DNA of 64,000 nucleotides from Burkholderia sp. GAS332 (GCA_900142905.1 FSRV01000001.1:3844001-3908000), one strand, 5' to 3'. Numbered from the stretch's first letter, positions 1 through 9,782 are shown. Program-made: numbers and translations. The notes: generated by a model not told the origin, from the sequence alone.

Positions 1-160
<160 letters not shown>

Positions 161-629
161 CAGCGGGCTGAATAAACTGGCGGCGGCGCGCGCAAAACGC
201 CGCCGCAGCCCAATTTCCGTGCAGTTTCCGGCTCCGCTCATCTCTGCCGCAGCCCTGCGGCGTGATAAAATTCGAATCCGCTCAAAGAGCGGCTCAACTT
301 GCACTACCGCCCGGCGCATCGCGCCTTTACGCGGGGTCTGCTGCCGGGACCGGCGCGGCCGGGGCGCTACTGTGCTGCCCACTGACCGCACTGCCCCGCT
401 CCAGCCGCGCTGCCGACCATCGGTCCCGCTAGCCGGACCTGGCTGGGCGTGATCAAGCTGAAACAGGTCTGACAAAAAGGTCTGACGCATAGGTCTAACA
501 CCGGGCAGTCCGGCGCCGAGCGGTTCGACATCGAGGCGCAAGGTCGCAATCAGCAGCGCCGCGCGCCCGACATCGCAACGACAATTGCACTATGCGTGCG
601 CCCCACTGGCGCGCGCGACGGAGAAAGGT
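161..629. other. Non-coding gap between upp and yebC
   Basis: No convincing gene is present. The gap holds two hairpins (180-206 and 246-261) and three tandem AGGTCTGAC-type units at 465, 478 and 491 with an exact 13-bp period. A Shine-Dalgarno sequence for yebC (GGAGAAAGG, 620-628) closes it. Short ORFs here have no family features. Confidence 0.5.
180..206 (+). terminator. GC-rich hairpin after upp, possible terminator
   Basis: A 9-bp stem (180-188 with 198-206) and a 9-nt loop lie 20 bases after the upp stop. Only AATTT follows, not a proper T run, so termination is uncertain. A second hairpin (GCCGCAG 246-252 with CTGCGGC 255-261) lies just downstream. Confidence 0.4.
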
Positions 630-1358
630 ATGGCGGGTCATTCGAAATGGGCCAACATCAAGCATAAGAAAGCAGCGGCCGACGCCAAGCGCGGCAAGGT
701 CTGGACGCGGCTCATCAAGGAAATTCAGGTTGCGGCCCGCATGGGCGGCGGCGACATCGACTCGAACCCGCGTCTGCGGCTCGCCGTCGAAAAAGCGTAC
801 GACGCCAACATGCCGAAAGATAACGTCAACCGTGCGATCCAGCGCGGTGTGGGCGGTGTCGACGGTGCAAACTACGAAGAAATCCGCTACGAAGGCTACG
901 GCATCGGCGGCGCGGCAGTGATCGTGGACACCATGACCGACAACCGCACCCGTACGGTGGCGGACGTGCGTCACGCGTTCTCGAAGAACGGCGGCAATAT
1001 GGGCACGGACGGCTCGGTGTCGTTCATGTTCGATCACGTCGGCCAATTCCTGTTCGCGCCCGGCACGCCGGAAGACAAGCTGATGGAAGCCGCGCTCGAA
1101 GCCGGCGCTGACGACGTCGTCACGAACGAAGACGGCAGTGTCGAAGTGCTGTGCCCGCCGAACGACTTCCCGAAGGTGAAGGGTGCGCTGGAAGCCGCGG
1201 GCTTCAAGGCCGAACTCGCCGAGGTGACGATGAAACCTCAGACGGAAGTCGAATTCACGGGCGACGACGCCGTGAAAATGCAGAAGCTGCTCGACGCGCT
1301 GGAAAATCTGGACGACGTGCAGGAAGTCTATACAAACGCCGCGATCGCCGACGAATGA
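630..1358 (+). CDS. yebC: YebC/TACO1-family protein
   Basis: A 242-residue protein beginning [14 protein letters not shown], the diagnostic N-terminus of the YebC/PmpR/TACO1 family. Members have been described as DNA-binding regulators and more recently as factors easing ribosome stalling at proline stretches. The length matches the family (about 240-250). I chose the ATG at 630, preceded by GGAGAAAGG, rather than an upstream in-frame start that would add 15 non-conserved residues. The protein is acidic toward the C-terminus, as usual. It lies upstream of purD with a 238-bp gap, so it is probably a separate transcription unit. Confidence 0.93.
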   Translation: MAGHSKWANIKHKKAAADAKRGKVWTRLIKEIQVAARMGGGDIDSNPRLRLAVEKAYDANMPKDNVNRAIQRGVGGVDGANYEEIRYEGYGIGGAAVIVDTMTDNRTRTVADVRHAFSKNGGNMGTDGSVSFMFDHVGQFLFAPGTPEDKLMEAALEAGADDVVTNEDGSVEVLCPPNDFPKVKGALEAAGFKAELAEVTMKPQTEVEFTGDDAVKMQKLLDALENLDDVQEVYTNAAIADE

Positions 1359-1596
1359 GCGTGCCCCGGCGGCGCCTCGTGCGTGGATTGGCATCGAACC
1401 ACGCCCGCGCCGCCGTCTGGCCCTCGCGTTGCTGCTGAGCGGGCGTTGGTTGGTGTGCTTCCACACTGCCTCCACTCGGGTTCGCTATGGGCCCTGCGCC
1501 GTTACCTGGCTGCGGGCCCATTGCAAACCTCGCTGTTATTCCACGGCTGAGCGTGATGCTTCAGCCGTTTATGGTTTTTAAGTCTCGGGGATTCAC

Positions 1597-2895
1597 ATGA
1601 AGTTACTCGTCGTCGGTTCCGGCGGTCGCGAACATGCGCTCGCATGGAAGCTCGCGCAATCGCCGCGGGTCCAACTCGTCTACGTTGCTCCCGGCAACGG
1701 CGGTACCGCCCAGGACGAGCGTCTGCGCAACATCGACATCACCGATCCGGCCGCACTCGCCGATTTCGTTGAGAAAGAACAGATCGCCTTCACGCTGGTT
1801 GGGCCGGAAGGGCCGCTCGCCGCAGGCATCGTCAATCTGTTCCGCTCGCGTGGTCTGAAGATTTTCGGGCCGAGCAAGGAAGCCGCGCAGCTCGAAAGCT
1901 CGAAAGATTTCGCCAAGGCGTTCATGAAGCGCCATGCGATCCCGACCGCCGAATACGAAACCTTCGCCGACGTCGCCGCCGCGCACGCGTATCTGGACGC
2001 CAAGGGCGCGCCGATCGTGATCAAGGCCGACGGCCTCGCCGCCGGCAAGGGCGTTGTGGTCGCGCAGACGCTGGAAGAAGCGCACGCCGCGGTCGACATG
2101 ATGCTGTCGGACAACAAGCTGGGCGATGCCGGCGCGCGCGTCGTGATCGAGGAGTTCCTCGCCGGCGAAGAAGCCAGCTTCATCGTGATGGTGGACGGCA
2201 AGCATGTGCTGGCGCTCGCCTCGAGCCAGGACCACAAGCGCCTGCTCGACGCCGATCAGGGTCCGAACACCGGCGGCATGGGCGCCTACTCGCCCGCGCC
2301 GATCGTCACGCCGCAACTGCATGCGCGCGTAATGCGCGAAATTATCCAGCCCACCGTGCGTGGCATGGAGAAAGAAGGCATCCGCTTCACCGGCTTTTTG
2401 TACGCCGGCCTGATGATCGACGCGCAAGGCAACCCGAAGACGCTCGAATTCAACTGCCGGATGGGCGACCCGGAAACGCAACCGATCATGGCGCGCCTGA
2501 AAGGCGACTTTTCGAAGGTCGTCGAACAGGCCATCGCCGGCACGCTCGATACGATCGAACTCGAATGGGACCGTCGTACCGCCCTCGGTGTGGTGCTCGC
2601 CGCGTACAACTATCCGGACACGCCGCGCAAGGGTGACCGGATCAGCGATATCCCGGCCGAAACCGCGGATTCGGTCACTTTCCACGCCGGCACCACGCTG
2701 GCGGACGGCAAGCTGACCACCTCGGGTGGCCGCGTGTTGTGCGTGGTTGGCCTCGCGGATTCGGTGCGCAGCGCGCAGTCAGTCGCCTACGAGACGATCA
2801 ATCAGATCTCGTTCGACGGCATGCAATATCGCCGCGACATTGGCTACCGTGCATTGAACCGCAAGCACGACGCCAAGAACGAAGGCAAGCACTAA
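1597..2895 (+). CDS. purD: Phosphoribosylamine--glycine ligase (GAR synthetase)
   Basis: A 432-residue ATP-grasp enzyme that joins glycine to 5-phosphoribosylamine in step 2 of purine synthesis, in the cytosol. The N-terminus has [13 protein letters not shown]. The ATP-grasp core contains [14 protein letters not shown] near residue 145 and the PurD signature around RMGDPETQP near residue 290. Length equals that of known PurD. The C-terminal tail is basic and unremarkable. A second purine gene, purT, lies about 50 kb away and is not in this unit. Confidence 0.97.
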   Translation: MKLLVVGSGGREHALAWKLAQSPRVQLVYVAPGNGGTAQDERLRNIDITDPAALADFVEKEQIAFTLVGPEGPLAAGIVNLFRSRGLKIFGPSKEAAQLESSKDFAKAFMKRHAIPTAEYETFADVAAAHAYLDAKGAPIVIKADGLAAGKGVVVAQTLEEAHAAVDMMLSDNKLGDAGARVVIEEFLAGEEASFIVMVDGKHVLALASSQDHKRLLDADQGPNTGGMGAYSPAPIVTPQLHARVMREIIQPTVRGMEKEGIRFTGFLYAGLMIDAQGNPKTLEFNCRMGDPETQPIMARLKGDFSKVVEQAIAGTLDTIELEWDRRTALGVVLAAYNYPDTPRKGDRISDIPAETADSVTFHAGTTLADGKLTTSGGRVLCVVGLADSVRSAQSVAYETINQISFDGMQYRRDIGYRALNRKHDAKNEGKH

Positions 2896-2908
2896 GCCCG
2901 CCCACTCG

Positions 2909-2946
2909 CCCGCGTGCGGCGCCAACGGCGCTACACTGCGGGTTTT
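2909..2946 (+). terminator. Probable terminator after purD
   Basis: An outer stem CCCGC (2909-2913) pairs with GCGGG (2938-2942), enclosing an inner GCGCC/GGCGC stem (2919-2923 with 2927-2931). TTTT follows at 2943-2946. It lies 13 bases past the purD stop. The short T run makes it moderate evidence. Confidence 0.5.
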
Positions 2947-3125
2947 CGCGGCCGTTGCGGCGCCCACCGCACTATGTGGGCTCACCCCGGTTGATCGGCA
3001 TTTCATCCGGCGCGAATGACCGTAGCGCCGCGCCTGCCCAGCAACACCCTGGGTCATGGCCCGGCCATCGCCCTTCACGAAGAACCCGCGGCACGACGAG
3101 CGTGCCGCCCTCAGCATCTGCATTC

Positions 3126-4049
3126 ATGACCGATTCGAGCTATGACGCACAAGCCGTGCGCAGCTGGCTGCAAGGCCTGCAAACGCATATCGCGGACACG
3201 CTTGGCGCGTTCGACGGTAAGCCGTTCGCGACCGACGCATGGCAGCGCGCCCCTGGCGAAAAGCTGCGCGGCGGCGGCTGCACGCGGATTCTGGAAGGCG
3301 GCAACTTCTTCGAGCGGGCCGGTATCGGCTTCTCCGACGTTTCGGGCGACACGTTGCCCGGTTCGGCGAGCGCCGCACGCCCGCAACTGGCCGGCCGCGG
3401 CTTCGAAGCAATGGGCGTGTCGCTCGTGCTGCACCCGCACAATCCGCACTGCCCGACCGTGCATATGAACGTGCGTCTGCTGATCGCGACCAAGCCCGGC
3501 GAGGAACCGGTGTTCTGGTTCGGCGGCGGCATGGACCTGACGCCTTACTATGGCTACGAGGAAGACGCGCAGCATTTCCATCGTGTGTGCCGCGACGCGC
3601 TGCAGCCTTATGGCACGGACCTCTACCCGAGTTTCAAGCGCTGGTGCGACGAGTACTTTTTCCTCAAGCACCGCAACGAACCGCGTGGCATCGGCGGGAT
3701 TTTCTTCGACGATTTCTCGGCGCCGGGCTTCGATCAATCGTTCGCGATGCTCAAAAGCGTCGGCGAGGGATTCCTCAAAGCGTACCTGCCAATCATCGAA
3801 AAGCGCCGCAACATTCCGTACGGCGAAGCCGAGCGGGACTTCCAGGCCTACCGGCGCGGACGCTACGTCGAGTTCAATCTGGTCTTCGACCGTGGCACAC
3901 TGTTTGGGCTGCAGAGCGGCGGACGCACCGAATCGATTCTGATGTCGATGCCGCCTGTGGTGAACTGGCGCTACAACTGGCAGCCCGAACCAGGCACGCC
4001 GGAAGCGCGTCTTTACAGCGATTTTCTCGTGCCGCGCGAGTGGGTGTGA
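3126..4049 (+). CDS. hemF: Oxygen-dependent coproporphyrinogen III oxidase
   Basis: A 307-residue protein that oxidatively decarboxylates coproporphyrinogen III to protoporphyrinogen IX in heme synthesis. HemF signatures are visible: [30 protein letters not shown], a [16 protein letters not shown] stretch and [10 protein letters not shown]. Length fits HemF (about 300). I chose the ATG at 3126 ([14 protein letters not shown]). The same frame is open back to 2739, but that extension overlaps purD and has no homologous character. The gene is followed closely by nadD. Confidence 0.96.
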   Translation: MTDSSYDAQAVRSWLQGLQTHIADTLGAFDGKPFATDAWQRAPGEKLRGGGCTRILEGGNFFERAGIGFSDVSGDTLPGSASAARPQLAGRGFEAMGVSLVLHPHNPHCPTVHMNVRLLIATKPGEEPVFWFGGGMDLTPYYGYEEDAQHFHRVCRDALQPYGTDLYPSFKRWCDEYFFLKHRNEPRGIGGIFFDDFSAPGFDQSFAMLKSVGEGFLKAYLPIIEKRRNIPYGEAERDFQAYRRGRYVEFNLVFDRGTLFGLQSGGRTESILMSMPPVVNWRYNWQPEPGTPEARLYSDFLVPREWV

Positions 4050-4075
4050 GGCGTTAAGCCCGCACCGCACTGCAC

Positions 4076-4816
4076 GTGACCACGACAAAGGATCTTCACC
4101 TGAAGCCGAACGCTCATCCTGTCGCCCTGCCTCGCCGGATCGGATTGCTCGGCGGCACTTTCGATCCGATCCACGACGGCCATCTCGCGCTCGCGCGGCG
4201 TTTCGCCAGCGTGCTGAATCTGACCGAACTGGTGCTGCTGCCGGCCGGCCAGCCATGGCAGAAAACGGACGTGTCAGCCGCGGAACACAGGCTGGCGATG
4301 ACCCGCGCCGCCGCCAGCGCCTTGGTGCTGCCAGGCGCGACCGTGCGGGTGGCGACCGACGAGATCGAACACGACGGCCCGACGTACACCATCAACACGC
4401 TGCAGGTGTGGCGTGAACGCGAAGGTCCGGATGCGTCGATTGCGCTTCTGATCGGCGCGGATCAACTGGTGCATCTCGACACATGGCGCGACTGGCGGCG
4501 CCTGTTCGACTTTGCTCACATCTGCGCGGCCACGCGCCCCGGTTTCGACCTCGCGTCGATTCCGCCCGTGGTCGCCCGAGAAATCGACGCGCGCCGTGCC
4601 CGCGCCGACGTTCTGCAAGCCACCCCCTGCGGCCACTTGCTGATCGATACGACGCTTGCGTTCAACGTCTCGGCCACCGACATTCGCGCGTATCTGCGCG
4701 AACAGGTGACCCAGCGGCTTGCCCTCGCGGGCGGCGAACCGCAAGACCAGGCCGCGAGCCATGTCCCCACTGCGGTGTGGGACTATATTCTTCAACATCA
4801 TCTGTACCACCGGTAA
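4076..4816 (+). CDS. nadD: Nicotinate-nucleotide adenylyltransferase
   Basis: A 246-residue nucleotidyltransferase that adenylates nicotinic acid mononucleotide on the NAD pathway. The N-terminal [12 protein letters not shown] carries the GxFDPxHxGH active-site motif, and [11 protein letters not shown] near the C-terminus is the family ISATxIR motif. The frame begins at GTG 4076. Because the first 20 residues before RRIGLLGG are variable in this family, the exact start is uncertain. Four bases separate its stop from rsfS, as in the conserved nadD-rsfS-rlmH arrangement. Confidence 0.93.
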   Translation: MTTTKDLHLKPNAHPVALPRRIGLLGGTFDPIHDGHLALARRFASVLNLTELVLLPAGQPWQKTDVSAAEHRLAMTRAAASALVLPGATVRVATDEIEHDGPTYTINTLQVWREREGPDASIALLIGADQLVHLDTWRDWRRLFDFAHICAATRPGFDLASIPPVVAREIDARRARADVLQATPCGHLLIDTTLAFNVSATDIRAYLREQVTQRLALAGGEPQDQAASHVPTAVWDYILQHHLYHR

Positions 4817-4820
4817 CCCC

Positions 4821-5279
4821 ATGGATATTCGCAAACTGCAACGCGTGATCGTCGACGCTCTCGAAGACGTCAAAGCGCAAGACATCAAGGTGTTCAACAC
4901 CAGCCACCTGACCGCGCTGTTCGATCGCGTGATCGTCGCCTCCGGCACCTCGAACCGTCAGACCAAGGCACTCGCTTCGAGCGTGCGTGAGAGCGTCAAG
5001 GAAAACGGCGGCGACGTCATCAGCACCGAAGGCGAGGACATCGGCGAATGGGTGCTGGTCGATTGCGGCGACGCGATCGTGCACATCCTGCAACCGGCGC
5101 TGCGCCAGTACTACAACCTCGAAGAAATCTGGGGCGACAAGCCGGTGCGCATCAAGCTGTCGACGCCGAATCCGTTCGGCGGCGCCAGCGCGAGCGAGCC
5201 GCTCGACGACGAGGACGAAGAGGAAGAAGCGCCGGCGGCCAAAAAGCCCGCGCGCAAGACGCCGGTACGCCGCAAGTAA
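4821..5279 (+). CDS. rsfS: Ribosomal silencing factor RsfS
   Basis: A 152-residue Iojap/YbeB-family protein that binds ribosomal protein uL14 and blocks subunit joining when nutrients are scarce. The N-terminus MDIRKLQRVIVDALEDVKAQ and the core around VIVASGTSNRQTKALA are family-typical. The last 35 or so residues are an acidic run followed by a Lys/Arg-rich tail, longer than in E. coli RsfS. I used the ATG at 4821, four bases after nadD. A longer in-frame reading from 4719 would overlap nadD by about 100 bases. Confidence 0.94.
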   Translation: MDIRKLQRVIVDALEDVKAQDIKVFNTSHLTALFDRVIVASGTSNRQTKALASSVRESVKENGGDVISTEGEDIGEWVLVDCGDAIVHILQPALRQYYNLEEIWGDKPVRIKLSTPNPFGGASASEPLDDEDEEEEAPAAKKPARKTPVRRK

Positions 5280-5325
5280 GCACGCTCGAACCGGGCATAG
5301 CGCTTAGTTTGCGACACCATCCGTG

Positions 5326-5796
5326 ATGAAACTGCACATCCTCGCCGTCGGCCACAAGATGCCGGACTGGATCGCCACCGGCTTCGACGAGTACGCGAAA
5401 CGCATGCCGCCCGAGCTGCGCATCGAGCTGCGCGAGATCAAGCCCGAGCAGCGTTCGTCGGGGCGTCCAGCCGAAAGCGTGATGGCCGCCGAGCGGCAGA
5501 AGATCGAAGCCGCGTTGCCGAAGAACGCGCGCATCGTCGCGCTCGATGAGCGCGGCAAGGATTGGACCACGATGCAGCTTGCCGGCGCCCTGCCCGGCTG
5601 GCAACAGGACGGCCGCGACGTGGCGTTTCTGATCGGTGGCGCCGACGGGCTCGATCCCGATCTGAAAGCACGCGCCGATATGCTGCTGCGTGTCTCCAGC
5701 CTGACGTTGCCGCATGCCATGGTCCGCGTGCTGCTCGCCGAACAGCTTTACCGCGCGTGGACCATCACGCAAAATCACCCCTATCATCGCGCATGA
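5326..5796 (+). CDS. rlmH: 23S rRNA pseudouridine-1915 N3-methyltransferase
   Basis: A 156-residue SPOUT methyltransferase using S-adenosylmethionine to methylate pseudouridine 1915 of 23S rRNA. The C-terminal knot shows [14 protein letters not shown] and [18 protein letters not shown], both diagnostic. ATG 5326 gives the canonical length; a GTG three bases upstream is also possible. It sits 46 bases after rsfS, in the order seen in many proteobacteria. Confidence 0.95.
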   Translation: MKLHILAVGHKMPDWIATGFDEYAKRMPPELRIELREIKPEQRSSGRPAESVMAAERQKIEAALPKNARIVALDERGKDWTTMQLAGALPGWQQDGRDVAFLIGGADGLDPDLKARADMLLRVSSLTLPHAMVRVLLAEQLYRAWTITQNHPYHRA

Positions 5797-5860
5797 CCGA
5801 ACGAGGCGGCTGACAGACCGTGTGTTTTGGGGTCTCGTTGGCTGCGCTGGTTGGCGCGCT

Positions 5861-5876
5861 GATAGACGCGTCTATC
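5861..5876. repeat. Perfect 16-bp palindrome between rlmH and maf
   Basis: GATAGACGCGTCTATC reads the same on both strands. It lies 134 bases before maf in a 198-bp gap rich in GACGCG-type repeats. It may be an operator; no function can be assigned. Confidence 0.5.
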
Positions 5877-5994
5877 GACGCGCTTATCAACGCGCTCTTC
5901 GTCGTGTCCTTTAATACGCTGATCGACGCTTGACTGACAAGCTCATCGCGCGCTCCTCGCGCATTGACGCAATCCGCCTCATCGAGACCTGTTC

Positions 5995-6624
5995 ATGCCA
6001 ACACCCGCCGCGTCACTGCATCCATTCGTTTACCTCGCCTCCCAGAGTCCACGCCGCCAGGAGCTGTTGCAACAGCTCGGCGTGCGTTTTGAACTGCTGC
6101 TGCCACGTCCCGATGAAGATGCCGAGGCGCTCGAAGTCGAACTACCCGGCGAACGCGCGCGCGACTATGTGCAGCGCGTGTGCATCGCCAAGGCGCACGC
6201 CGCGCGCGCGCGTCTCGTGGCAGGCGGACATGCCGCACGGCCGATTCTGGTTGCTGACACAACCGTCACGATCGACGACGCGATCCTCGGCAAGCCCGTC
6301 GACGCCGACGATGCCGTCGCGATGCTCACGCGTCTCGCGGGCCGCGCTCACGAAGTGTTGACGGCCGTCGCGGTGGTCGATGCAGAAGGCACGCTGCTGC
6401 CTGCTGCGCTATCGGTATCGACGGTGCGTTTTGCTGCACTGCACGCGGACGCCGTCCGCCGCTATGCCGCAAGCGGCGAGCCGCTCGGCAAGGCGGGCGC
6501 GTATGGTGTGCAAGGGCGCGCCGCGGAGTTTATCGAGCATATCGACGGGTCCTATTCAGGTATCATGGGTTTGCCAATTTTTGAAACTGCTGCCCTCCTG
6601 CGTGCAGCGCGCATCGACTTCTAA
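5995..6624 (+). CDS. maf: Maf-family nucleoside triphosphate pyrophosphatase (YhdE type)
   Basis: A 209-residue house-cleaning enzyme hydrolysing non-canonical or surplus nucleotides (dTTP/UTP in the YhdE subgroup) to monophosphates. The N-terminal [15 protein letters not shown] is the Maf substrate-binding motif, and [18 protein letters not shown] carries the catalytic Asp region. The C-terminal [20 protein letters not shown] is also family-typical. It ends nine bases before rng, so the two are probably co-transcribed. Subgroup assignment is tentative. Confidence 0.9.
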   Translation: MPTPAASLHPFVYLASQSPRRQELLQQLGVRFELLLPRPDEDAEALEVELPGERARDYVQRVCIAKAHAARARLVAGGHAARPILVADTTVTIDDAILGKPVDADDAVAMLTRLAGRAHEVLTAVAVVDAEGTLLPAALSVSTVRFAALHADAVRRYAASGEPLGKAGAYGVQGRAAEFIEHIDGSYSGIMGLPIFETAALLRAARIDF

Positions 6625-6633
6625 AATAACACT

Positions 6634-8103
6634 ATGAATGAAGAAATCCTGATCAATGTCACGCCGCAGGAAACGCGCGTCGCGCTCGTCCAGCAAGGCG
6701 CCGTCCAGGAACTTCACGTCGAACGAACGCTGTCGCGGGGACGCGTCGGCAATGTCTATCTCGGCAAAGTCGTCCGCGTTCTGCCGGGCATGCAATCCGC
6801 CTTCATCGACATCGGTCTGGAACGCGCCGCGTTCCTGCACGTAGCGGATATCTGGCATCCGCGCATTGCCGGCGAGCCGCAGCATCAGACGCCGCATCAG
6901 CCAATCGAAAAGATCGTCTTCGAGGGCCAGACGCTGATGGTGCAGGTCGTGAAGGATCCGATCGGCACCAAGGGCGCAAGGCTGTCCACGCAAGTGAGTA
7001 TCGCCGGGCGCACCCTGGTGTATCTGCCGCAGGAGCCGCACATCGGCATCTCGCAGAAGATCGAGAGCGAAGCCGAACGCGAAGCCGTGCGCGCGCGTTT
7101 GACCGCCGTGCTGCCCGCTGATGAAAAGGGCGGCTACATCGTCCGCACCATTGCAGAAGATGCGACCAGCGAAGAGTTGGCTGGCGACGTCGCGTATCTG
7201 CGCAAGACGTGGGCGACGATCATCTCGCAAGGTCAGCGCATGCCGCCGACCAGTCTGCTGTATCAGGACCTGAATCTCTCGCAACGGGTGCTGCGCGATT
7301 TCGTGAATGACGAGACCTCGCGTATTCAGGTCGACTCGCGCGAGACCTATCAGATGCTCGCCGACTTCGCGGCGGAGTTCACGCCGGCGGTGTCGTCGAA
7401 GCTGCATCACTACACCGGCGAACGGCCGCTCTTCGATCTGTACAACATCGAGGCCGAAATCCAGCGCGCCTTGTCACGCCGGGTCGAGCTGAAGTCGGGC
7501 GGGTATCTGGTGATCGACCAGACCGAAGCGATGACGACGATCGACGTGAACACGGGCGGCTATGTCGGCGCGCGCAACTTCGACGATACGATCTTCAAGA
7601 CCAACCTCGAAGCCGCGCACACGATCGCGCGGCAATTGCGACTGCGCAATCTGGGCGGTGTGATCATCATCGACTTCATCGATATGGAGAACGTCGAGCA
7701 TCGCGACCAGGTGCTCGGCGAGTTGAAGAAAGCGTTGTCGCGCGATCGTACGCGCGTGACCGTGAATGGTTTCTCGCAGCTTGGGCTCGTGGAAATGACG
7801 CGCAAACGCACGCGTGAATCATTGGCGCATGTGCTGTGCGAGCCCTGCCCGGTGTGTCAGGGCAAGGGGCAGGTCAAGACGCCGCGTACGGTGTGCTATG
7901 ACGTGCTGCGCGAGATTCTGCGCGAGTCGCGGCAGTTCAATCCGCGCGAGTTCCGCGTGGTGGCGTCGCAGCAGGTGATCGATCTGTTTCTTGAGGAAGA
8001 GTCGCAGCATCTGGCCATGCTGATGGATTTCATCGGCAAGCCGGTGTCGTTGCAGGTGGAGTCGAATTTGAGTCAGGAGCAGTACGATATTGTTTTGATG
8101 TAA
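6634..8103 (+). CDS. rng: Ribonuclease G
   Basis: A 489-residue RNase E/G-family endoribonuclease (CafA) that matures 16S rRNA 5' ends and degrades mRNA. An S1 RNA-binding domain spans about residues 35-125 (RVGNVYLGKVVRVLPGMQSA). The two catalytic Asp regions are visible as MTTIDVNTGGYVGARN near residue 305 and GVIIIDFIDME near 350. The zinc-link CEPCPVC lies near residue 405. Length matches RNase G, not the longer RNase E. The last 74 bases overlap, tail to tail, the 3' end of the opposite-strand DUF3800 gene. Confidence 0.96.
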   Translation: MNEEILINVTPQETRVALVQQGAVQELHVERTLSRGRVGNVYLGKVVRVLPGMQSAFIDIGLERAAFLHVADIWHPRIAGEPQHQTPHQPIEKIVFEGQTLMVQVVKDPIGTKGARLSTQVSIAGRTLVYLPQEPHIGISQKIESEAEREAVRARLTAVLPADEKGGYIVRTIAEDATSEELAGDVAYLRKTWATIISQGQRMPPTSLLYQDLNLSQRVLRDFVNDETSRIQVDSRETYQMLADFAAEFTPAVSSKLHHYTGERPLFDLYNIEAEIQRALSRRVELKSGGYLVIDQTEAMTTIDVNTGGYVGARNFDDTIFKTNLEAAHTIARQLRLRNLGGVIIIDFIDMENVEHRDQVLGELKKALSRDRTRVTVNGFSQLGLVEMTRKRTRESLAHVLCEPCPVCQGKGQVKTPRTVCYDVLREILRESRQFNPREFRVVASQQVIDLFLEEESQHLAMLMDFIGKPVSLQVESNLSQEQYDIVLM

Positions 8104-8953
8104 TCTGCCCCGCGTCGGCACGCTGCGTCAGCGGCGGGACGGCAAACAACGCCGCCGCAGAACGCCCTTCGTGCAAGTCGACCACGCCGATGCTCCAATG
8201 CGGCCCAGCGCGGAACTGGAGCCGCTTGATCCGCTTTGCATAGCGCCGGCGAATTATCAGATCTCTTCCTTGAACGTGCACACCCGTCACGTGCCCGAAA
8301 CAATATGCGGACGACGCCATCGGGAACAGCAGTGTGCTGCAAAGCACATCCGTTAGCTGCAGACCGACGTGATTATTGCTGATACCAAAGGTCGGCAACT
8401 CGAGAATGCGGGCGAACGGATCGCCCTTCGCTCGATACTTTTGCGTGAAGATTGAATGCGCGACCTGGTCGTTCAGTTGTGTTGTCCTAAAATCCGCAAC
8501 AATCAAGCCCTCGGCGTTTTTTTCATCAAGAAAGGCCTGAAAGCGCTGACACGCCATCTGCACAGACCGTGTATAGATCTCACGAGCCTTGAAAGGCTTT
8601 CCCACACCTTTCGCCCATAACGAAGCCAGCACACGGCAATTCAATCGCTCGAGCAAAGCCAGAATTTCGTCGACGTAACGCAATTCAGTTCTGGCTTGCA
8701 GTCCACGTCTGCGGATAGCACCACGGACGTCCGATCCTTTGACTTCCTCCCGTATATCGTCCAGCAAATGGGGCGACGTGAACAGTCCTGGAAAATACTT
8801 TCGCTTCAGCGCAAGGAAGTTGGTAGTCAACTCAGCCAGCGCACTTCGATCGACAATCAGCCCAGCAATCGCGAGGATGGGTTGTACATCTGTTTTCTTC
8901 GCAGCGAGCGGAGTGGCACAGCCCGCTTCGTCGATGTAACAAATGTATGTCAT
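8030..8953 (-). CDS. DUF3800 domain protein
   Basis: A 307-residue protein starting MTYICYIDEAGC. The early DEAG matches the DE[SA]G motif of DUF3800, and HVGLQLTDVLCSTLLF near the C-terminus matches its Q-x-x-D motif. DUF3800 is predicted to have an RNase H-like fold, but its activity is unknown. It is often found in accessory regions and near candidate structured RNAs. ATG 8953 is preferred; a TTG at 8971 would add six residues. The gene overlaps the 3' end of rng and has its own promoter and hairpin-rich leader at 8960-9104. It is the only minus-strand gene within the first 11 kb. Confidence 0.82.
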   Translation of the reverse strand: MTYICYIDEAGCATPLAAKKTDVQPILAIAGLIVDRSALAELTTNFLALKRKYFPGLFTSPHLLDDIREEVKGSDVRGAIRRRGLQARTELRYVDEILALLERLNCRVLASLWAKGVGKPFKAREIYTRSVQMACQRFQAFLDEKNAEGLIVADFRTTQLNDQVAHSIFTQKYRAKGDPFARILELPTFGISNNHVGLQLTDVLCSTLLFPMASSAYCFGHVTGVHVQGRDLIIRRRYAKRIKRLQFRAGPHWSIGVVDLHEGRSAAALFAVPPLTQRADAGQITSKQYRTAPDSNSTPPATTPACR

Positions 8954-8975
8954 CCTAAATTTATTCCCCAAATGA

Positions 8976-8999
8976 AAACAGCCGCTAAAGCGGCTGTTT
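8976..8999 (-). terminator. Perfect 11-bp hairpin before DUF3800 gene (terminator or attenuator)
   Basis: AAACAGCCGCT (8976-8986) and AGCGGCTGTTT (8989-8999) form an 11-bp stem with a 2-nt loop. On the minus strand it ends in TTTTCATTT, which looks like an intrinsic terminator. It sits only 22 bases upstream of the DUF3800 ATG and inside the leader. Confidence 0.65.
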
Positions 9000-9001
9000 G
9001 G

Positions 9002-9075
9002 CGGTCTAAGACCGTATTTGTCGCCAGGGGATCCCCCGTTCGACGAGCGGCTAACCCTCGGAAAGCCGTAACTCG
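9002..9075 (-). ncRNA. Candidate structured leader RNA or small RNA upstream of DUF3800
   Basis: Successive hairpins are visible. CGGTCT/AGACCG lies at 9002-9014, and a GGGGATCCCC palindrome at 9027-9036. A larger stem pairs CGAGCGGCT (9044-9052) with AGCCG (9064-9068) and, across a 3-nt bulge, CTCG (9072-9075). Together with the terminator-like hairpin they would make a discrete RNA of roughly 90-100 nt read on the minus strand. The outermost CTCG may lie just upstream of the predicted start site. Candidate structured RNAs beside DUF3800 genes have been reported; membership here is inference. Confidence 0.45.
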
Positions 9076-9104
9076 ATACTATCGGCTCAGGCGTAAAACG
9101 TCAA
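9076..9104 (-). promoter_or_regulatory. Sigma-70-type promoter for the DUF3800 leader
   Basis: On the minus strand, TTGACG (9104-9099) and TAGTAT (9081-9076) are separated by exactly 17 bases. The -35 matches consensus at 5 of 6 and the -10 at 4 of 6. Transcription would start near 9069. Confidence 0.6.
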
Positions 9105-9356
9105 TATCCACATTGGCTTTCCCGTCCCCCGCCATGTCATCAAAGCCAGTGGTCATCGTGTCCACCTGCGCGAGTCGGAACCCTCTCCTCTTTCCGCAAC
9201 CTGCGTGGATTGCCGCAAGCCATGTCGCCGCTCAAAGAAGCTCTACCGGCCCTCAATTTCCCCATTGACGCCATCCGAACCAGGCGCGTATAACCATCCC
9301 ATTGGATGTTAATCGGATGGCGTACGGATGCCAAGCGAACGCCGAACGGGATAGAA

Positions 9357-9782
9357 ATGGCCAACCTCAAACTCATCGACACCTCGCGCCCCAAAGGCGG
9401 CGAGACCGAAAAAATCACCATCAACCTCGGCCCGGTCGACCTGGGCCAGATCGACTTACTCGTCGAAGAGGGTTTTTATTCGAACCGCACCGACCTGATC
9501 CGTACGGCGATCCGCAACCAGCTCGCCGTCCACGCACAAGTCGTCACGGAAACGGTGACCCGGCGCGCGCTGGTGCTCGGCTTGCAGCACTTCTCGAAGC
9601 AGGACCTTGAAGCCGCTCAAGCCGCGAATGAACGACTGGACATTCATGTGCTCGGCCTTGCCAGCATCGCAGCCGATGTGCCGCCAGAACTCGCGGCAGC
9701 CACGATCGCATCGGTGGCGGTGCTTGGCGCATTTCACGCGTCGCCCGCGGTCAAGGCCGCGCTCGCCGGCCGCATCAGATAG
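9357..9782 (+). CDS. Ribbon-helix-helix (CopG/ParD-like) protein
   Basis: A 141-residue protein. Residues about 18-50, EKITINLGPVDLGQIDLLVE followed by FYSNRTDLIRTAIRNQL, look like a ribbon-helix-helix DNA-binding unit: a beta strand and two helices as in CopG/MetJ/Arc. The second half is Ala-rich and helical without a recognised domain. ATG 9357 gives MANLKLIDTSRP; the upstream in-frame extension is rejected as non-conserved in character. It sits 119 bases before a PHB depolymerase, so it may regulate polymer metabolism. No toxin partner is adjacent, arguing against a toxin-antitoxin role. Confidence 0.75.
   Translation: MANLKLIDTSRPKGGETEKITINLGPVDLGQIDLLVEEGFYSNRTDLIRTAIRNQLAVHAQVVTETVTRRALVLGLQHFSKQDLEAAQAANERLDIHVLGLASIAADVPPELAAATIASVAVLGAFHASPAVKAALAGRIR

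Noticed and set aside
219..452. 77-codon + strand ORF between upp and yebC
   Set aside because: Arg/Pro-rich translation with no family character; covers hairpins and repeats and has no SD sequence.
9027..9036. GGGGATCCCC palindrome taken alone as a cloning-site-like or recombination signal
   Set aside because: Better explained as one stem of the hairpin series in the DUF3800 leader; no vector sequence is adjacent.
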